A stretch of DNA of 64,000 nt from Phytoactinopolyspora alkaliphila (GCF_010550695.1 NZ_JAAGOB010000016.1:1-64000), one strand, 5' to 3'. Counted from the stretch's first letter, positions 28,868 through 37,983 are shown. A program made the numbers and translations. Notes: generated from the letters alone by a model not told the origin.

Positions 28868-29729
28868 ACCCCGGTCGGCGGTCTGGCTCGCGTTGCGGCG
28901 CAACCCGGTCTTCTATGTCGCGGGACTCCTGGTCGCCGTGTTGATCGTGATGGCGGCGGCGCCGGGTCTGTTCACCGACGCCGACCCGTCGCGCTGCCGG
29001 CTCGGACTGTCCAGGGAAGGACCCGCGGAGGGTGCCCCGTTCGGCTACAACCTCCAGGGCTGCGACCTGTACGCGCGCACCGTCTACGGCGCCCGGGCGT
29101 CGGTGGTGGTGGGTGTGTGTGCGACCGCCGCGGTGGTCCTGCTCGGTGGGATGATCGGCATGACGGCCGGTTACTTCGGTGGCTGGGTGGACGCCGTGCT
29201 CTCCCGGGTGACCGACGTGTTCTTCGGCGTTCCCCTGCTGCTCGGCGCGCTCGTGGTCCTCGTGGCCTTCCCGTCCGGCGCCGCGGCATCGCCCTGGGAG
29301 ACCACCGCGAAGGTGGTGCTCGCCCTGGCGGTCCTCGGCTGGACGACAGCCGCGCGCATCATGCGCGCCGCCGTCATCCAGGTCAAGAACACTGACTACG
29401 TCAACGCCGCGCTGTCGCTGGGCAGTGGCCACGGGCGGATCCTGACCCGGCATGTCCTGCCGAACGCCGTGGCGCCGGTGCTGGCGTGGGCCACCATCGC
29501 GGTCGGCACGTTCATCGCCGTGGAGGCGACCCTCTCGTTCGTCGGGATCGGGCTCCAGCCGCCGGTCATCTCCTGGGGAACGGAGATCAGCGACGCCCAG
29601 GCCTATGTGCGGCAGTCGCCGCACATGCTGGTGTTCCCCAGCGCATTCCTGTCGGTGACGGTCCTGGCGTTCGTCATGCTGGGCGACGCCGTGCGCACCG
29701 CCATGGACCCGCGCGAGCGCCGGGCGTGA
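28860..29729 (+). CDS. Peptide ABC transporter permease, DppC type
   Basis: The 289-residue partner permease has the DppC-like N-terminus with one helix, a periplasmic segment containing two cysteines (SRCRLG and LQGCDLY), and the EAA-type loop YVNAALSLGSGHGRILTRHVLPN. No ATPase gene follows: the next gene is a regulator on the other strand. ATP hydrolysis would have to come from the DppD/DppF pair at 17512-19742 or from genes elsewhere. Confidence 0.9.
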   Translation: MRRPRSAVWLALRRNPVFYVAGLLVAVLIVMAAAPGLFTDADPSRCRLGLSREGPAEGAPFGYNLQGCDLYARTVYGARASVVVGVCATAAVVLLGGMIGMTAGYFGGWVDAVLSRVTDVFFGVPLLLGALVVLVAFPSGAAASPWETTAKVVLALAVLGWTTAARIMRAAVIQVKNTDYVNAALSLGSGHGRILTRHVLPNAVAPVLAWATIAVGTFIAVEATLSFVGIGLQPPVISWGTEISDAQAYVRQSPHMLVFPSAFLSVTVLAFVMLGDAVRTAMDPRERRA

Positions 29730-29814
29730 GTGCAAACGCGAGTGCATGGGGGTACTCGGTGGCGCCCGTGGTCCAGGGCGCCGGAGCGCCTCGACGAACT
29801 CCCGGCCGACGGGG

Positions 29815-29869
29815 ACGTGGCGTGCTGGAGACGAAATGGGGGGCATTTGCCGTCTCGCAACACGCCACG
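29815..29869. repeat. Imperfect long palindrome between convergent genes
   Basis: CGTGGCGTG at the left edge pairs with CACGCCACG at the right edge; inner GAGACG/CGTCTC and AAATG/CATTT blocks pair with small bulges. The whole element spans 55 bp around a G-run. It lies in the gap after the DppC-type gene, ahead of the terminator at 29926. Confidence 0.65.
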
Positions 29870-29925
29870 CGCCTATGCCCCGTCGGCATGGTCGAGCGAC
29901 CGAGCTGACCTTCGGCTGATGCTCG

Positions 29926-29954
29926 ACTCTTCGTCACTCTAAGTGACGAAGAGT
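29926..29954. terminator. Bidirectional terminator hairpin
   Basis: ACTCTTCGTCACT (29926-29938) and AGTGACGAAGAGT (29942-29954) form a perfect 13-bp stem with a CTA loop, between the convergent ends of the DppC-type gene and the GAF regulator gene. Being symmetrical, it could stop transcription from both sides. Confidence 0.75.
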
Positions 29955-29984
29955 TGCAATCGCGTTGCGTAGCAGGTCAGATGG

Positions 29985-31286
29985 TCACGTCGATGGGTAC
30001 GCCGGCTTCGACAGCCGGTTGACCGCGACCTTCGCCTCAGACCTGCGGGGTGATCCGTACGGCAGCCGGTGCAGGCACGCCTGCCAGACCTCGATGTCGT
30101 CCCGTCCCGCCGGCGACCGCGCGAACTGGAGCAACGCATCCGCTGCGGCATGGCGTAAGAGCACCTGGCGCAACCACCCATGCAGGTGGTGACGGTGTGC
30201 GACGACCCCGGGAGCATCGGACCGGGGCAGCACCGGGCCGGTGTAGAGCTCGACCGCACGCCGGTGTGCGCCGCGCTGGAGGGAATCGGCGACCTCGGCG
30301 GCATCCGTCGTCACGGGCAGGGTCAGCCGGTACGGCCGCGTCGGAGCGAGCAGCCCGGGCCACACCTTGCGAAGCCGGGAGAGCTCGGCGCGGACCGTGA
30401 CCACGGCGGCGTCTCCTTCGTACATCATGTCGGCAAGCTCTCCTGCGGATACGCCGTCCGGGTGGAGCGAGAGGAGGAGCAGCAGCTCCGAATGACGGAG
30501 CCCGAGACCGAGGCGCTGTCCGTCGATGGTGAGCTCCGCGTACTCCTGGCCGAGCGTGCGAAGACGCGCTGTGCCCGGTTGTGCCGGCTGCTCGGCCAGG
30601 TGCAGCCGCAGCTGGTTCTCGACGGCCGCGACGACGGACCGGATCAGCATCGCCGACTGCGGCGATACCACGTCGTGCTGTCCGGCGATGGTGACGAAGC
30701 CGGATGTGTGCCCGGTCCGCGGATCGCGGATCGGGGAGGCGGTGCAACTCCAGGGGTGAACGTTGCGTACGAAATGCTCGCTGCCGAAGACCTGGACGAG
30801 CGTGTTCTCCGCGAGCGCGGTGCCGATGGCGTTAGTGCCGGCGCTCTCCTCCGACCAGGCGGCGCCGTCGACGACGTGGATGGCCTCCGCACGGCGCAGA
30901 AGCCCTGGGTTGCCCTCGACCCAGAGAATCCGGCCGTGCGCGTCGCCCACGGCGACGATCACCCCGGCGGCGGACGCATCGTCCACGAGCAGTCGACGGA
31001 CCGTCGGCATGGCGGCTCGGAGCGGATGGGTGGCGCGCGCCCGGAGCAGCTCGTCGTCGTTCATCACGACAGGCGGGCCGGAAGCGTCCGGATTCACGCG
31101 GAAGTCCGACGAGCGGCGCCAGGACTCGAGCACCACTGGCCGGATCGAGGGAGACGCCGATGCCGAGCCCAGGAACGACTCGTGGGCCGTGGCGATGCTG
31201 TGCCAGCGCTGCCTGGCGTCCACCCCTGCCGGCAACGCCAAGCTCGCCTCGGACGCCGTGCGCGCCCGGTGAACCGCTGCCCCCAT
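29985..31286 (-). CDS. GAF-domain transcriptional regulator
   Basis: This 433-residue protein has an N-terminal segment (RPVVLESWRRS) and a GAF domain (about 100-240, with GAAWSEESAGTNAIGTAL and a following HPWSCTASPI) as in AcoR-type activators. It has no NtrC-like ATPase domain. The C-terminal third has a winged-helix-like part (LRHSELLLLLSLHPDGVSAGELADMMY). Relatives regulate alcohol/aldehyde or glycerol use in actinobacteria, usually next to their target; no dehydrogenase is adjacent here, so the ligand and target are unknown. The ATG at 31286 is preferred; a GTG at 31295 is possible. Confidence 0.82.
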   Translation of the reverse strand: MGAAVHRARTASEASLALPAGVDARQRWHSIATAHESFLGSASASPSIRPVVLESWRRSSDFRVNPDASGPPVVMNDDELLRARATHPLRAAMPTVRRLLVDDASAAGVIVAVGDAHGRILWVEGNPGLLRRAEAIHVVDGAAWSEESAGTNAIGTALAENTLVQVFGSEHFVRNVHPWSCTASPIRDPRTGHTSGFVTIAGQHDVVSPQSAMLIRSVVAAVENQLRLHLAEQPAQPGTARLRTLGQEYAELTIDGQRLGLGLRHSELLLLLSLHPDGVSAGELADMMYEGDAAVVTVRAELSRLRKVWPGLLAPTRPYRLTLPVTTDAAEVADSLQRGAHRRAVELYTGPVLPRSDAPGVVAHRHHLHGWLRQVLLRHAAADALLQFARSPAGRDDIEVWQACLHRLPYGSPRRSEAKVAVNRLSKPAYPST

Positions 31287-31459
31287 TCGTGACACCCTTC
31301 GATCCCCGTCGCCGTCTTACGCACCCAGCGTAGATGGGCGCTGCTGGCCCTGATCGCCTGGATGCCGCACGTGCAGGCGTCGCGGCGCCGGATGCGGATC
31401 CGGATACGGACCCGAGGAGGGCGTGGGGGTTGTCGGTGGGCGTGACTATCGTTGCCGAT

Positions 31460-32377
31460 ATGGCCATACAGGATTCGCAGCGGCGGCTGCTTCTCGTTCA
31501 TGCTCACCCCGACGACGAGACGATCGGCACAGGTGCCACGATGGCGCGCTACGCGGCCGAGGGCGCGCACGTCACTTTGGTCACCTGCACGCGTGGCGAG
31601 CAAGGCGAGATCCTCGTTCCCGAGCTCGCGCATCTTGCCCCTGAGCAGGAGGACGGCCTGGGGGAGCACCGCGTCAAGGAGCTCGCCGTGGCCATGGCCG
31701 AGCTCGGTGTCTCCGACTATCGCTTCCTGGGCGGGCCCGGGCGCTACCGGGACTCCGGGATGGTGTGGGGAGAGGAGGGCCGCCGGGCCGAGACACCCGA
31801 CAGCGTCCGGCCGGACAGCTTCTGGGCCGCCGACCTGCGCGAGGCTTCGGACCACCTGGTCGAGGTCATCCGAGAGGTCCGGCCGCAGGTGATGATCACC
31901 TACGACGAGAACGGCGGGTACGGGCATCCGGATCACATCCAGGCGCATCGAGTCGCCACATATGCCCTGAACCTGGCCGGAGTGCCGAGCTATCGGCAGG
32001 AGCTGGGTGTCGCGTGGAAGGTGCCGAAGCTGTATTGGACGGCCATGCCGCGCAGTGTGATCCAGCAGAGCATCGACGCGCTGAAAGACACCCCGGACAA
32101 TCCGTTCGGCACGGTGCAATCGGCTGACGATTTCGGCTTCGTCGTCGACGACGCCGATGTGACGGCCGTTGTCGACGGCACCGAGTGGGTGGACCGGAAG
32201 ATGGCCGCGATGCGGGCGCACCGTACCCAGATCGACGTCGAAGGCGGCTTCTTCGCCCTGTCCGACCAGGTGGGCCAGAGCATCTGGTCTACAGAGCACT
32301 ATCGGCTGGCCCATGGGCTGCCAGGCCCTGTGGACCCGGAGACCGGGATCGAATCAGATCTGTTCTCCGGTCTCTGA
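31460..32377 (+). CDS. mshB: Mycothiol deacetylase MshB
   Basis: MshB removes the acetyl group from GlcNAc-inositol, the second dedicated step to mycothiol, the main thiol of actinobacteria. The 305-residue protein has the zinc motif HAHPDDE (His16, Asp19 likely ligands) and the conserved GYGHPDH (about residues 154-160), whose second histidine completes the site. The related Mca amidase is excluded mainly by position: in mycobacteria mshB lies near typA and is followed by a small membrane protein, as here. The start at ATG 31460 is uncertain; a GTG at 31442 is in frame. Confidence 0.92.
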   Translation: MAIQDSQRRLLLVHAHPDDETIGTGATMARYAAEGAHVTLVTCTRGEQGEILVPELAHLAPEQEDGLGEHRVKELAVAMAELGVSDYRFLGGPGRYRDSGMVWGEEGRRAETPDSVRPDSFWAADLREASDHLVEVIREVRPQVMITYDENGGYGHPDHIQAHRVATYALNLAGVPSYRQELGVAWKVPKLYWTAMPRSVIQQSIDALKDTPDNPFGTVQSADDFGFVVDDADVTAVVDGTEWVDRKMAAMRAHRTQIDVEGGFFALSDQVGQSIWSTEHYRLAHGLPGPVDPETGIESDLFSGL

Positions 32378-32397
32378 GACGAACCGGGCGGTCACTG

Positions 32398-32847
32398 ATG
32401 TATTCGGGAGCTGGTGCGTCCGCGGAGCACTCGATCACGCCTGCTTCGGGCACGGCGAGCGCTGCTGCGCGCAGGGCGCGCGCGCGGCCCCGGCGCACGG
32501 CTCGCTGGGTGATCGTCGGCCTCCTTGCGATCGCGGCGGTGGCGGTCGCCGTCGCGGGTGCCTTCATGCACCGGTGGGCCAGTCCCGTCGGCCTGATTCT
32601 GGCGGTCGGCGCCGGCACGGGTGTCTGCGTGCTGGCTCGTCATGCCGCGCGTTCACGTGTGGGAATCGGTGTGGTGGCCGGTGCGTGGCTGACGGCGGTC
32701 CTGCTCCTCGCACAGCCCCGCCCGGCCGGTGACGTCGTCATCGCAGGCGACCCCGCCGGCCTGGTGTTTCTGCTCGGCGGAGCGTCGGCTGTGGCGGTGA
32801 CGCTGGGCATGGGCGTGCGCGTGCCCAGCAGCGTGAACGTGCGATGA
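32398..32847 (+). CDS. Small membrane protein (DUF6113-like)
   Basis: The 149-residue protein has a basic, Ala/Arg-rich cytoplasmic N-terminus and four hydrophobic stretches (about residues 37-58, 64-82, 88-105, 117-137). It follows mshB by 20 bp in the same direction, as the uncharacterised small membrane protein does in mycobacteria and streptomycetes. No catalytic residues are visible. Function unknown. Confidence 0.78.
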   Translation: MYSGAGASAEHSITPASGTASAAARRARARPRRTARWVIVGLLAIAAVAVAVAGAFMHRWASPVGLILAVGAGTGVCVLARHAARSRVGIGVVAGAWLTAVLLLAQPRPAGDVVIAGDPAGLVFLLGGASAVAVTLGMGVRVPSSVNVR

Positions 32848-32977
32848 CACGTCAAGATCACATAACGGCCCGCCGAAAACGGCGCGATTCGGCGCATGTC
32901 GAGTAGTATGCGCGAGGGCTCGAGGTCTCTCGTGAGCCCCGGTTCCTGGATATGTCGCAAGTTAGGTATACCCCTAG

Positions 32978-35296
32978 GTGACAGACAAACAAACCAGTGC
33001 AGGCGGCTCCCCCGAAGATTCCTCTGCTGCCCGATCGGGAGAGGCTGACTCCCCGACCGAGGCTGCCCTGGAAGACACGCGGGCCGAGCCGGCGGCAGCG
33101 CATGGCGATGCCTCCTCGCACGGTGGTGGCGACGGCCCGCTGGAAGCCGCCGATGACGAGCCGGCCGATGCCGCCAACACCGCAGAAGGCGCTGCCACCG
33201 TGCCGGGTGCCACGGCCGTGCCGGATGCTGGCGCTGGGTCGGATGCTGGCGCTGGGTCGGATGCTGGCGCTGTGCCGCCCGGCGACGACATCTACGGCGC
33301 GTCCACGCCCGGTAGGCAGGAAGGCATGCGTGCGTCCTTGGGTGACGAGGTGAGGGGCGCGAAGGCCTCTCCCGGGCGCTCAGGCCCTGCCAGGCCGTAC
33401 GCTGCCTCAGCGACCACGTCCACGGCGACGGCCTTCGCCGCGCCAACCGGCGGTCCACCTCGAGGCGGGCCCGCGGCGGGTGGCGGCGTCCACGGTGCGG
33501 ACGACGTCACCGAGGAGTTCGCCGTCCCAGCGTCCCCATCCGACGACGGTGCCGCCCCGCCGCCCCGGCGCCGCGGGCGCACGGCGGCGATGATCATCGG
33601 AGCCGTGGTCCTCGTCCTCGTCGCGGCCTACGGCGTCACGTACCTTCTCGCCGGCGACAATCTGGCCCGAAACGCCACAGTCGCCGGTATCGAGGTCGGC
33701 GGAATGACCCCGGCGGAGGCGCGGACACTTCTGGAAGACGAGCTGCCCGCCGTCGCGGACGCCCCGATTCGTGTGCGCATCGGCGAATCGGACTCCACCT
33801 ACGAGATCGTGCCGTCCGACGCCGGGCTGCGGGTGGACATCCCGGCCACCGTGGCGGCCGTGCCCGGTGGCAGTGCCAACCCGGTTTCCCTCGTGCAGGC
33901 GCTGCTCGGAGGAGAAGAGGTGACGCCACGCCCGGACGTGGATACTGACGCGTTGCGAGCCTCGATGGAGGCCATCGCCGAGCAGTCGGACTCCGACCCG
34001 GTGAACGGTGCGGTCGGGTTCGAGGACGGCGAAGTGGTCACCAGCGAGCCCTCGACCGGTAGCGCGCTGGACGTGGACGGCGCTGTCGAGGTGATCTCGG
34101 GCGCGTACTTCGGGCCTGCGGGCTCCGGCGGTGTGCCTGCCGAGGTCACGGTCCCGGTGGAGTCCGTGGAGCCCCGGGTCACCCAGGCCGACGTCGACCA
34201 GGCTGTGTCCGAGTTCGCCGAGCCCGCGATGTCGGGACCGGTGACGGTCGTGGCGGGAAGCGACAGCGTCGAGCTCGGTCCCGAGCTGATTGGCCAGGTC
34301 CTGTCCATGACCTCCACCGAAGACGGCTCGCTCCAGCCTGAAATCGACGGCGACAAGCTGGTTGACTTGGCCAGCGACGAGCTCGCCGAGATCGGCCAGG
34401 AAGGCAAGGACGCCACCATCCGTATCGAGAACGGCTCGCCCGTCGTCGTCCCGGCGCAGAGCGGCAAGGGCGTGGAGACCGACTCGCTCGGCGATCTGGT
34501 GCTGCTGGCGCTGACCGAGGAGGGCGACGATCGCCGCGCCGAGGTCGAGCTGGTGGATATCGATCCGGAACTGACCACCGAGGCGGCCGAGGAGCTCGGA
34601 GTCAAGGAGGTGGTGGCCGAGTTCACCACCAACTTCCCACCCGCCCAGTACCGTGACGTCAACATCGGGCGGGCGGCCGAGCTGATCAACAACACCTTCT
34701 TGCGGCCTGGGGACGAGTTCAGCATGAACCGCACCGTGGGGGAGCGGACCGAGGCCAACGGATTCACCGCGGGAACCATCATCAACCAGGGCCGGCTCGA
34801 GGACGCGATGGGCGGTGGCGTGTCCCAGGTGGCGACCACCACCTTCCATGCGGCGTTCCAGGCGGGCCTGGAAGACGTCGAGCACTGGCCGCACTCCATC
34901 TATTTCGACCGGTATCCGATCGGACAGGAGGCGACCGTGGCGTGGGGTGCCAAGGACCTTCGGTTCGCCAACGACACCCCGTACGGCGTCGTGATCGAAA
35001 CCCGCTTCACCCCGAGTGCCGGGCGCAGCCAGGGAACGCTGAACGTGCGGATCTGGAGCACGGAGTATTTCCGGGTGGAGACCTCGGTCTCCGAACGCAG
35101 CAATTTCACATCTCCGCGGACCATCTACGACACGAGCTCCGACTGCACGCCGCAAGGCGGCAGCCAGGGCTTCAGCATCACCTCGTACCGCAAGGCGTGG
35201 ACGCCCGACGGTGAGCTCGTCAAGGACGAGGCCGACCCGTGGACCTACAACCCCAATCACCGGGTCGTGTGCGGCCCGGACCCGGACGACGACTGA
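32978..35296 (+). CDS. VanW family envelope protein with YoaR-like domains
   Basis: The 772-residue protein has about 190 acidic, disordered residues, a single membrane helix (near 205-225, after PPRRRGRT), then two peptidoglycan-binding-like YoaR segments (VAGIEVGGMTPAEARTLL and repeats), and finally a VanW domain (FSMNRTVGERTEANGF, GGGVSQVATTTFHAAF, DLRFANDTPYGVVIET). VanW proteins occur with glycopeptide-resistance genes and in spores and envelopes; the chemical activity is not established. The topology puts the domains outside the cell. The GTG start at 32978 is supported by the absence of conserved sequence upstream. It carries an 18-bp triplicated repeat (33224-33277). Confidence 0.88.
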   Translation: MTDKQTSAGGSPEDSSAARSGEADSPTEAALEDTRAEPAAAHGDASSHGGGDGPLEAADDEPADAANTAEGAATVPGATAVPDAGAGSDAGAGSDAGAVPPGDDIYGASTPGRQEGMRASLGDEVRGAKASPGRSGPARPYAASATTSTATAFAAPTGGPPRGGPAAGGGVHGADDVTEEFAVPASPSDDGAAPPPRRRGRTAAMIIGAVVLVLVAAYGVTYLLAGDNLARNATVAGIEVGGMTPAEARTLLEDELPAVADAPIRVRIGESDSTYEIVPSDAGLRVDIPATVAAVPGGSANPVSLVQALLGGEEVTPRPDVDTDALRASMEAIAEQSDSDPVNGAVGFEDGEVVTSEPSTGSALDVDGAVEVISGAYFGPAGSGGVPAEVTVPVESVEPRVTQADVDQAVSEFAEPAMSGPVTVVAGSDSVELGPELIGQVLSMTSTEDGSLQPEIDGDKLVDLASDELAEIGQEGKDATIRIENGSPVVVPAQSGKGVETDSLGDLVLLALTEEGDDRRAEVELVDIDPELTTEAAEELGVKEVVAEFTTNFPPAQYRDVNIGRAAELINNTFLRPGDEFSMNRTVGERTEANGFTAGTIINQGRLEDAMGGGVSQVATTTFHAAFQAGLEDVEHWPHSIYFDRYPIGQEATVAWGAKDLRFANDTPYGVVIETRFTPSAGRSQGTLNVRIWSTEYFRVETSVSERSNFTSPRTIYDTSSDCTPQGGSQGFSITSYRKAWTPDGELVKDEADPWTYNPNHRVVCGPDPDDD

Positions 35297-35319
35297 GCTG
35301 ACAGCCGGGGTCCACACCG

Positions 35320-36306
35320 CTACCCGGGTGCCTGGCGGTAGTGGTAGGAATGGTGGTCGCCGAACCCCAGCTTGCGGTACGCGGCTTGGGCGCCGGTGTT
35401 GCGCTCTTCAACCTGGAGATATGCGGCTTCGGCGCCCAGGCCGGCTGCCCAGCCGGTGAGACCGGCCACCACATGGCTGCCCAGGCCCCGGCGGCGGGCC
35501 TCCGGCGCCACCTCCACGGCGGTGACACCCACCCAACGGCGTCCGCTGGGTGCCGTCGACACCGCACCGCGGGCTATCGCCACCCGGACGCCGTCCAGGT
35601 CCACCGAGGCGAATCCGGCACCGTCGGCGTTGGTCAGCACGTGGACGGCGTGCGCGGGTAGCGGGGCACCGCGATAGTGGTAGTTCGCCAGCCAGTCGTC
35701 ATCCGGGTGTGGGTCCACCCGTACGGCCGGTAGATCGGACCGGACTCCACGGCGGACGTCACCGACCAACGCCGTGAGCACGAGGACGTCGTCGTCGCGC
35801 GACCATCCGCGCGCGTCCAGCGCATCGTCGACAACACCGCCGAGAAGGCTGGGCACCTGGAATGTGGGATGCAGCTCGCGGGCGCGGTACCAGTCCTCGA
35901 CAGCTTCGATGGCCTCGCCGAGGGGGCGGCCGGGATCGTCGAGGGGCATACAGGAATTGGCCCGCCTGGTGAATCCGCGCGCGGCTCGCAGCAGCCAGCC
36001 GCCGAGCTGCGCGGTGTCCAGGGCCTGCCAGCCCTGCGCGGCGGCGGCTTCAAGGTCGCGAATCTCACGTCGGGTGACCGGCCGGGCGGGAATGGCCTTG
36101 ATGGCGATCACGTCGGCCTCGGGGACCTCCGCCACAGCGCCGTCCGCGCCGGAGCTGCGGCGTACCCGCAGCTCACCGGCTTCCCACGCCTCCAGAACGC
36201 CGAGAACGTCGGTCGCGGCGTGTGCCTCGCCGTGGAGGCGGCGCCGTACGACGACACGGCGGCCCAGTAGGCGGTCCCGCTCGGCGGAACTGACATGGTG
36301 TCTCAT
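35320..36306 (-). CDS. GNAT family N-acetyltransferase
   Basis: The 328-residue protein has a unique N-terminal half with a charged, barrel-like segment (GRRVVVRRRL...GELRVR). Its C-terminal GNAT domain carries the acetyl-CoA loop EARRRGLGSHVV (motif A) and VEERNTGAQAAYRKLGF (motif B). It acetylates an unknown amine. It is divergent from the ferredoxin gene and precedes fdxA/dapC in the same arrangement in several actinobacteria as I recall. Confidence 0.85.
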   Translation of the reverse strand: MRHHVSSAERDRLLGRRVVVRRRLHGEAHAATDVLGVLEAWEAGELRVRRSSGADGAVAEVPEADVIAIKAIPARPVTRREIRDLEAAAAQGWQALDTAQLGGWLLRAARGFTRRANSCMPLDDPGRPLGEAIEAVEDWYRARELHPTFQVPSLLGGVVDDALDARGWSRDDDVLVLTALVGDVRRGVRSDLPAVRVDPHPDDDWLANYHYRGAPLPAHAVHVLTNADGAGFASVDLDGVRVAIARGAVSTAPSGRRWVGVTAVEVAPEARRRGLGSHVVAGLTGWAAGLGAEAAYLQVEERNTGAQAAYRKLGFGDHHSYHYRQAPG

Positions 36307-36400
36307 AGGGTGACCTTTGTTGCATCGCTTGGTGGGTGCATCGTGATACTAGGTGGTGCAAGGTGCCGTTGGCGCCACGACCTGTCTGGAGGAGACCGCC

Positions 36401-36730
36401 GTGACATACGTCATCGCGCAGCCGTGTGTTGATCTCAAGGATCTGGCCTGCGTCGAGGAATGCCCGGTTGACTGCATCTACGAGGGCGATCGGATGCTGT
36501 ACATCCACCCCGACGAATGTGTCGACTGTGGTGCGTGTGAGCCGGTCTGCCCTGTGGAGGCGATCTTCTACGAGGATGACCTCCCCGAGCAGTGGAAGGA
36601 TTACTACCAGGCCAATGTCGAGTTCTTCGACGACCTCGGCTCGCCTGGTGGTGCCGCGAAGCTCGGCGCCATCGACAAGGACCACCCCGTCGTCGCCGCG
36701 CTGCCGCCGCAGGAGACCGGTGGGCACTAG
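36401..36730 (+). CDS. fdxA: Seven-iron ferredoxin
   Basis: The 109-residue electron carrier has one [3Fe-4S] and one [4Fe-4S] cluster. Cysteines at about 9, 17, 21, 25 (CVDLKDLACVEECPVDC) and 40, 43, 46, 50 (CVDCGACEPVCP) form the FdxA/FdxC pattern of actinobacteria. The C-terminal acidic region around WKDYYQANVEFF is typical of this subfamily. The GTG start at 36401 is preceded by GGAGGAG. It lies 54 bp ahead of dapC, the mycobacterial fdxC-dapC order. Confidence 0.95.
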   Translation: MTYVIAQPCVDLKDLACVEECPVDCIYEGDRMLYIHPDECVDCGACEPVCPVEAIFYEDDLPEQWKDYYQANVEFFDDLGSPGGAAKLGAIDKDHPVVAALPPQETGGH

Positions 36731-36784
36731 TGCGGGGCGATAGCCACGCGGAATGACATGGCCACAGCGTCTGAAGGAGGCCGC

Positions 36785-37909
36785 GTGGGGCGACCGGCTG
36801 GGATGAACCTGCCCGCATTTCCGTGGGACTCGCTCGTCCCGTATCGGGAACGGGCTCGGGAACATCCTGACGGGCTGGTCGACCTGTCCGTCGGCACGCC
36901 GGTCGATGCCACACCGCGCGTCGTCCGGGAAGCTCTGGCCGGAGCGGCGAATTCGCCCGGCTATCCCACCACGCTGGGGACCGAGGCCCTGCGCGCCTCC
37001 GCGGCCGGCTGGCTGCGGAGGCGATTCGGGATCGAGACCGTCGACCCGGTTCATGGCGTGCTGCCGTGTGTCGGCTCCAAAGAGCTCGTGGCATGGCTGC
37101 CGACACTGCTGGGGCTGGGGAAGGCCGACGTGGTCGTCCACCCCGAGCTCGCGTACCCCACCTACGGCATCGGCGCACTGATGGCCGGGGCCGAAGCGGT
37201 GGCAGCGGACTCCGTCGTCGCACTCGGACCGCGCCGGCCCCGCGTGATATGGGTGAACTCACCCGCCAACCCGGACGGCCGTATCCTTCCGGCCGAGCAC
37301 CTGGCGAAGATGGTGGCGTGGGCGCGCGAATGCGGAGCCGTCCTCGTGGCCGACGAGTGCTACATCGAGTTCGGCTGGGACGCCAAGCCGGTGTCTGTCC
37401 TGGACCCGGCTGTCAACGGCGGTTCCCTCGACGGCGTCCTGGCTGTCCACTCGCTGTCCAAGCGCTCCAATCTGGCCGGGTACCGGGCCGGCTTCGTGGC
37501 CGGGGACCCGGATATGCTGGCCACCCTTCTCGAGATCCGTAAGCATGCCGGCATGCTGATGCCCGGTCCGGTGCAGGCGGCGATGGCGGCGGCACTCGAC
37601 GACGACGCGCACGTCGACGAGCAGCTGGCCCGTTATCGCGCACGCCGCGAGCTGCTCCGGGACGCCCTCGTCGGCGCCGGACTGCGGATCGACCGTTCCG
37701 AGGGTTCGCTGTACCTGTGGGCCACCCGGGACGAGCCGTGCTGGGAGACCATCGCGTGGCTTGCGGATCAGGGCATCCTCGCCGCTCCTGGTGAGTATTA
37801 CGGGCCGCTGGGCGCCTCGCACGTGCGGGTGGCCCTGACCGCCACGGACGAGCGAGTGGCCGCAGCATCGAAACGCCTCCGGCCGGCATCCCACCAAATG
37901 ATCATGTAA
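36785..37909 (+). CDS. dapC: Succinyldiaminopimelate aminotransferase DapC
   Basis: This is the PLP aminotransferase (fold type I) that makes N-succinyl-diaminopimelate in the succinylase branch of lysine and peptidoglycan precursor synthesis. Its 374 residues include FPWDSLVPY near the N-terminus, NSPANPDGRI, DECYIEFGW and the PLP lysine in SLSKRSNLAGYR. The GTG at 36785 follows AAGGAGG closely; an ATG at 36803 is an alternative. The last codons (Met-Ile-Met) and the stop lie inside the 88-bp palindrome at 37896-37983, so that element has set the C-terminus. Confidence 0.93.
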   Translation: MGRPAGMNLPAFPWDSLVPYRERAREHPDGLVDLSVGTPVDATPRVVREALAGAANSPGYPTTLGTEALRASAAGWLRRRFGIETVDPVHGVLPCVGSKELVAWLPTLLGLGKADVVVHPELAYPTYGIGALMAGAEAVAADSVVALGPRRPRVIWVNSPANPDGRILPAEHLAKMVAWARECGAVLVADECYIEFGWDAKPVSVLDPAVNGGSLDGVLAVHSLSKRSNLAGYRAGFVAGDPDMLATLLEIRKHAGMLMPGPVQAAMAAALDDDAHVDEQLARYRARRELLRDALVGAGLRIDRSEGSLYLWATRDEPCWETIAWLADQGILAAPGEYYGPLGASHVRVALTATDERVAAASKRLRPASHQMIM

Positions 37910-37983
37910 ACCATGTTTTCTCGTGCTTCATCAGGCCTGCAGGCCTGGTGAAGCACGAGAAAACATGGTTTACATGATCATTT
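37896..37983. repeat. 88-bp palindrome, family A copy 1
   Basis: Two 44-bp arms meet with no spacer at CCTG|CAGG; 43 of 44 positions pair, and the single mismatch would be a U-G wobble in RNA. GC content is about 41%, far below the surroundings. The same element, 85 of 88 bases identical, is at 58649-58736. It spans the end of dapC and most of the gap to the convergent gene at 37992. Confidence 0.95.

Noticed and set aside
33407-35317. A 636-residue minus-strand frame over the VanW gene
   Set aside because: Antisense shadow; the plus strand has clear VanW and YoaR-like motifs.
37896-37983. Reading the 88-bp palindromes as CRISPR repeats
   Set aside because: Only single copies at each site, no spacers, and no cas genes in the window.
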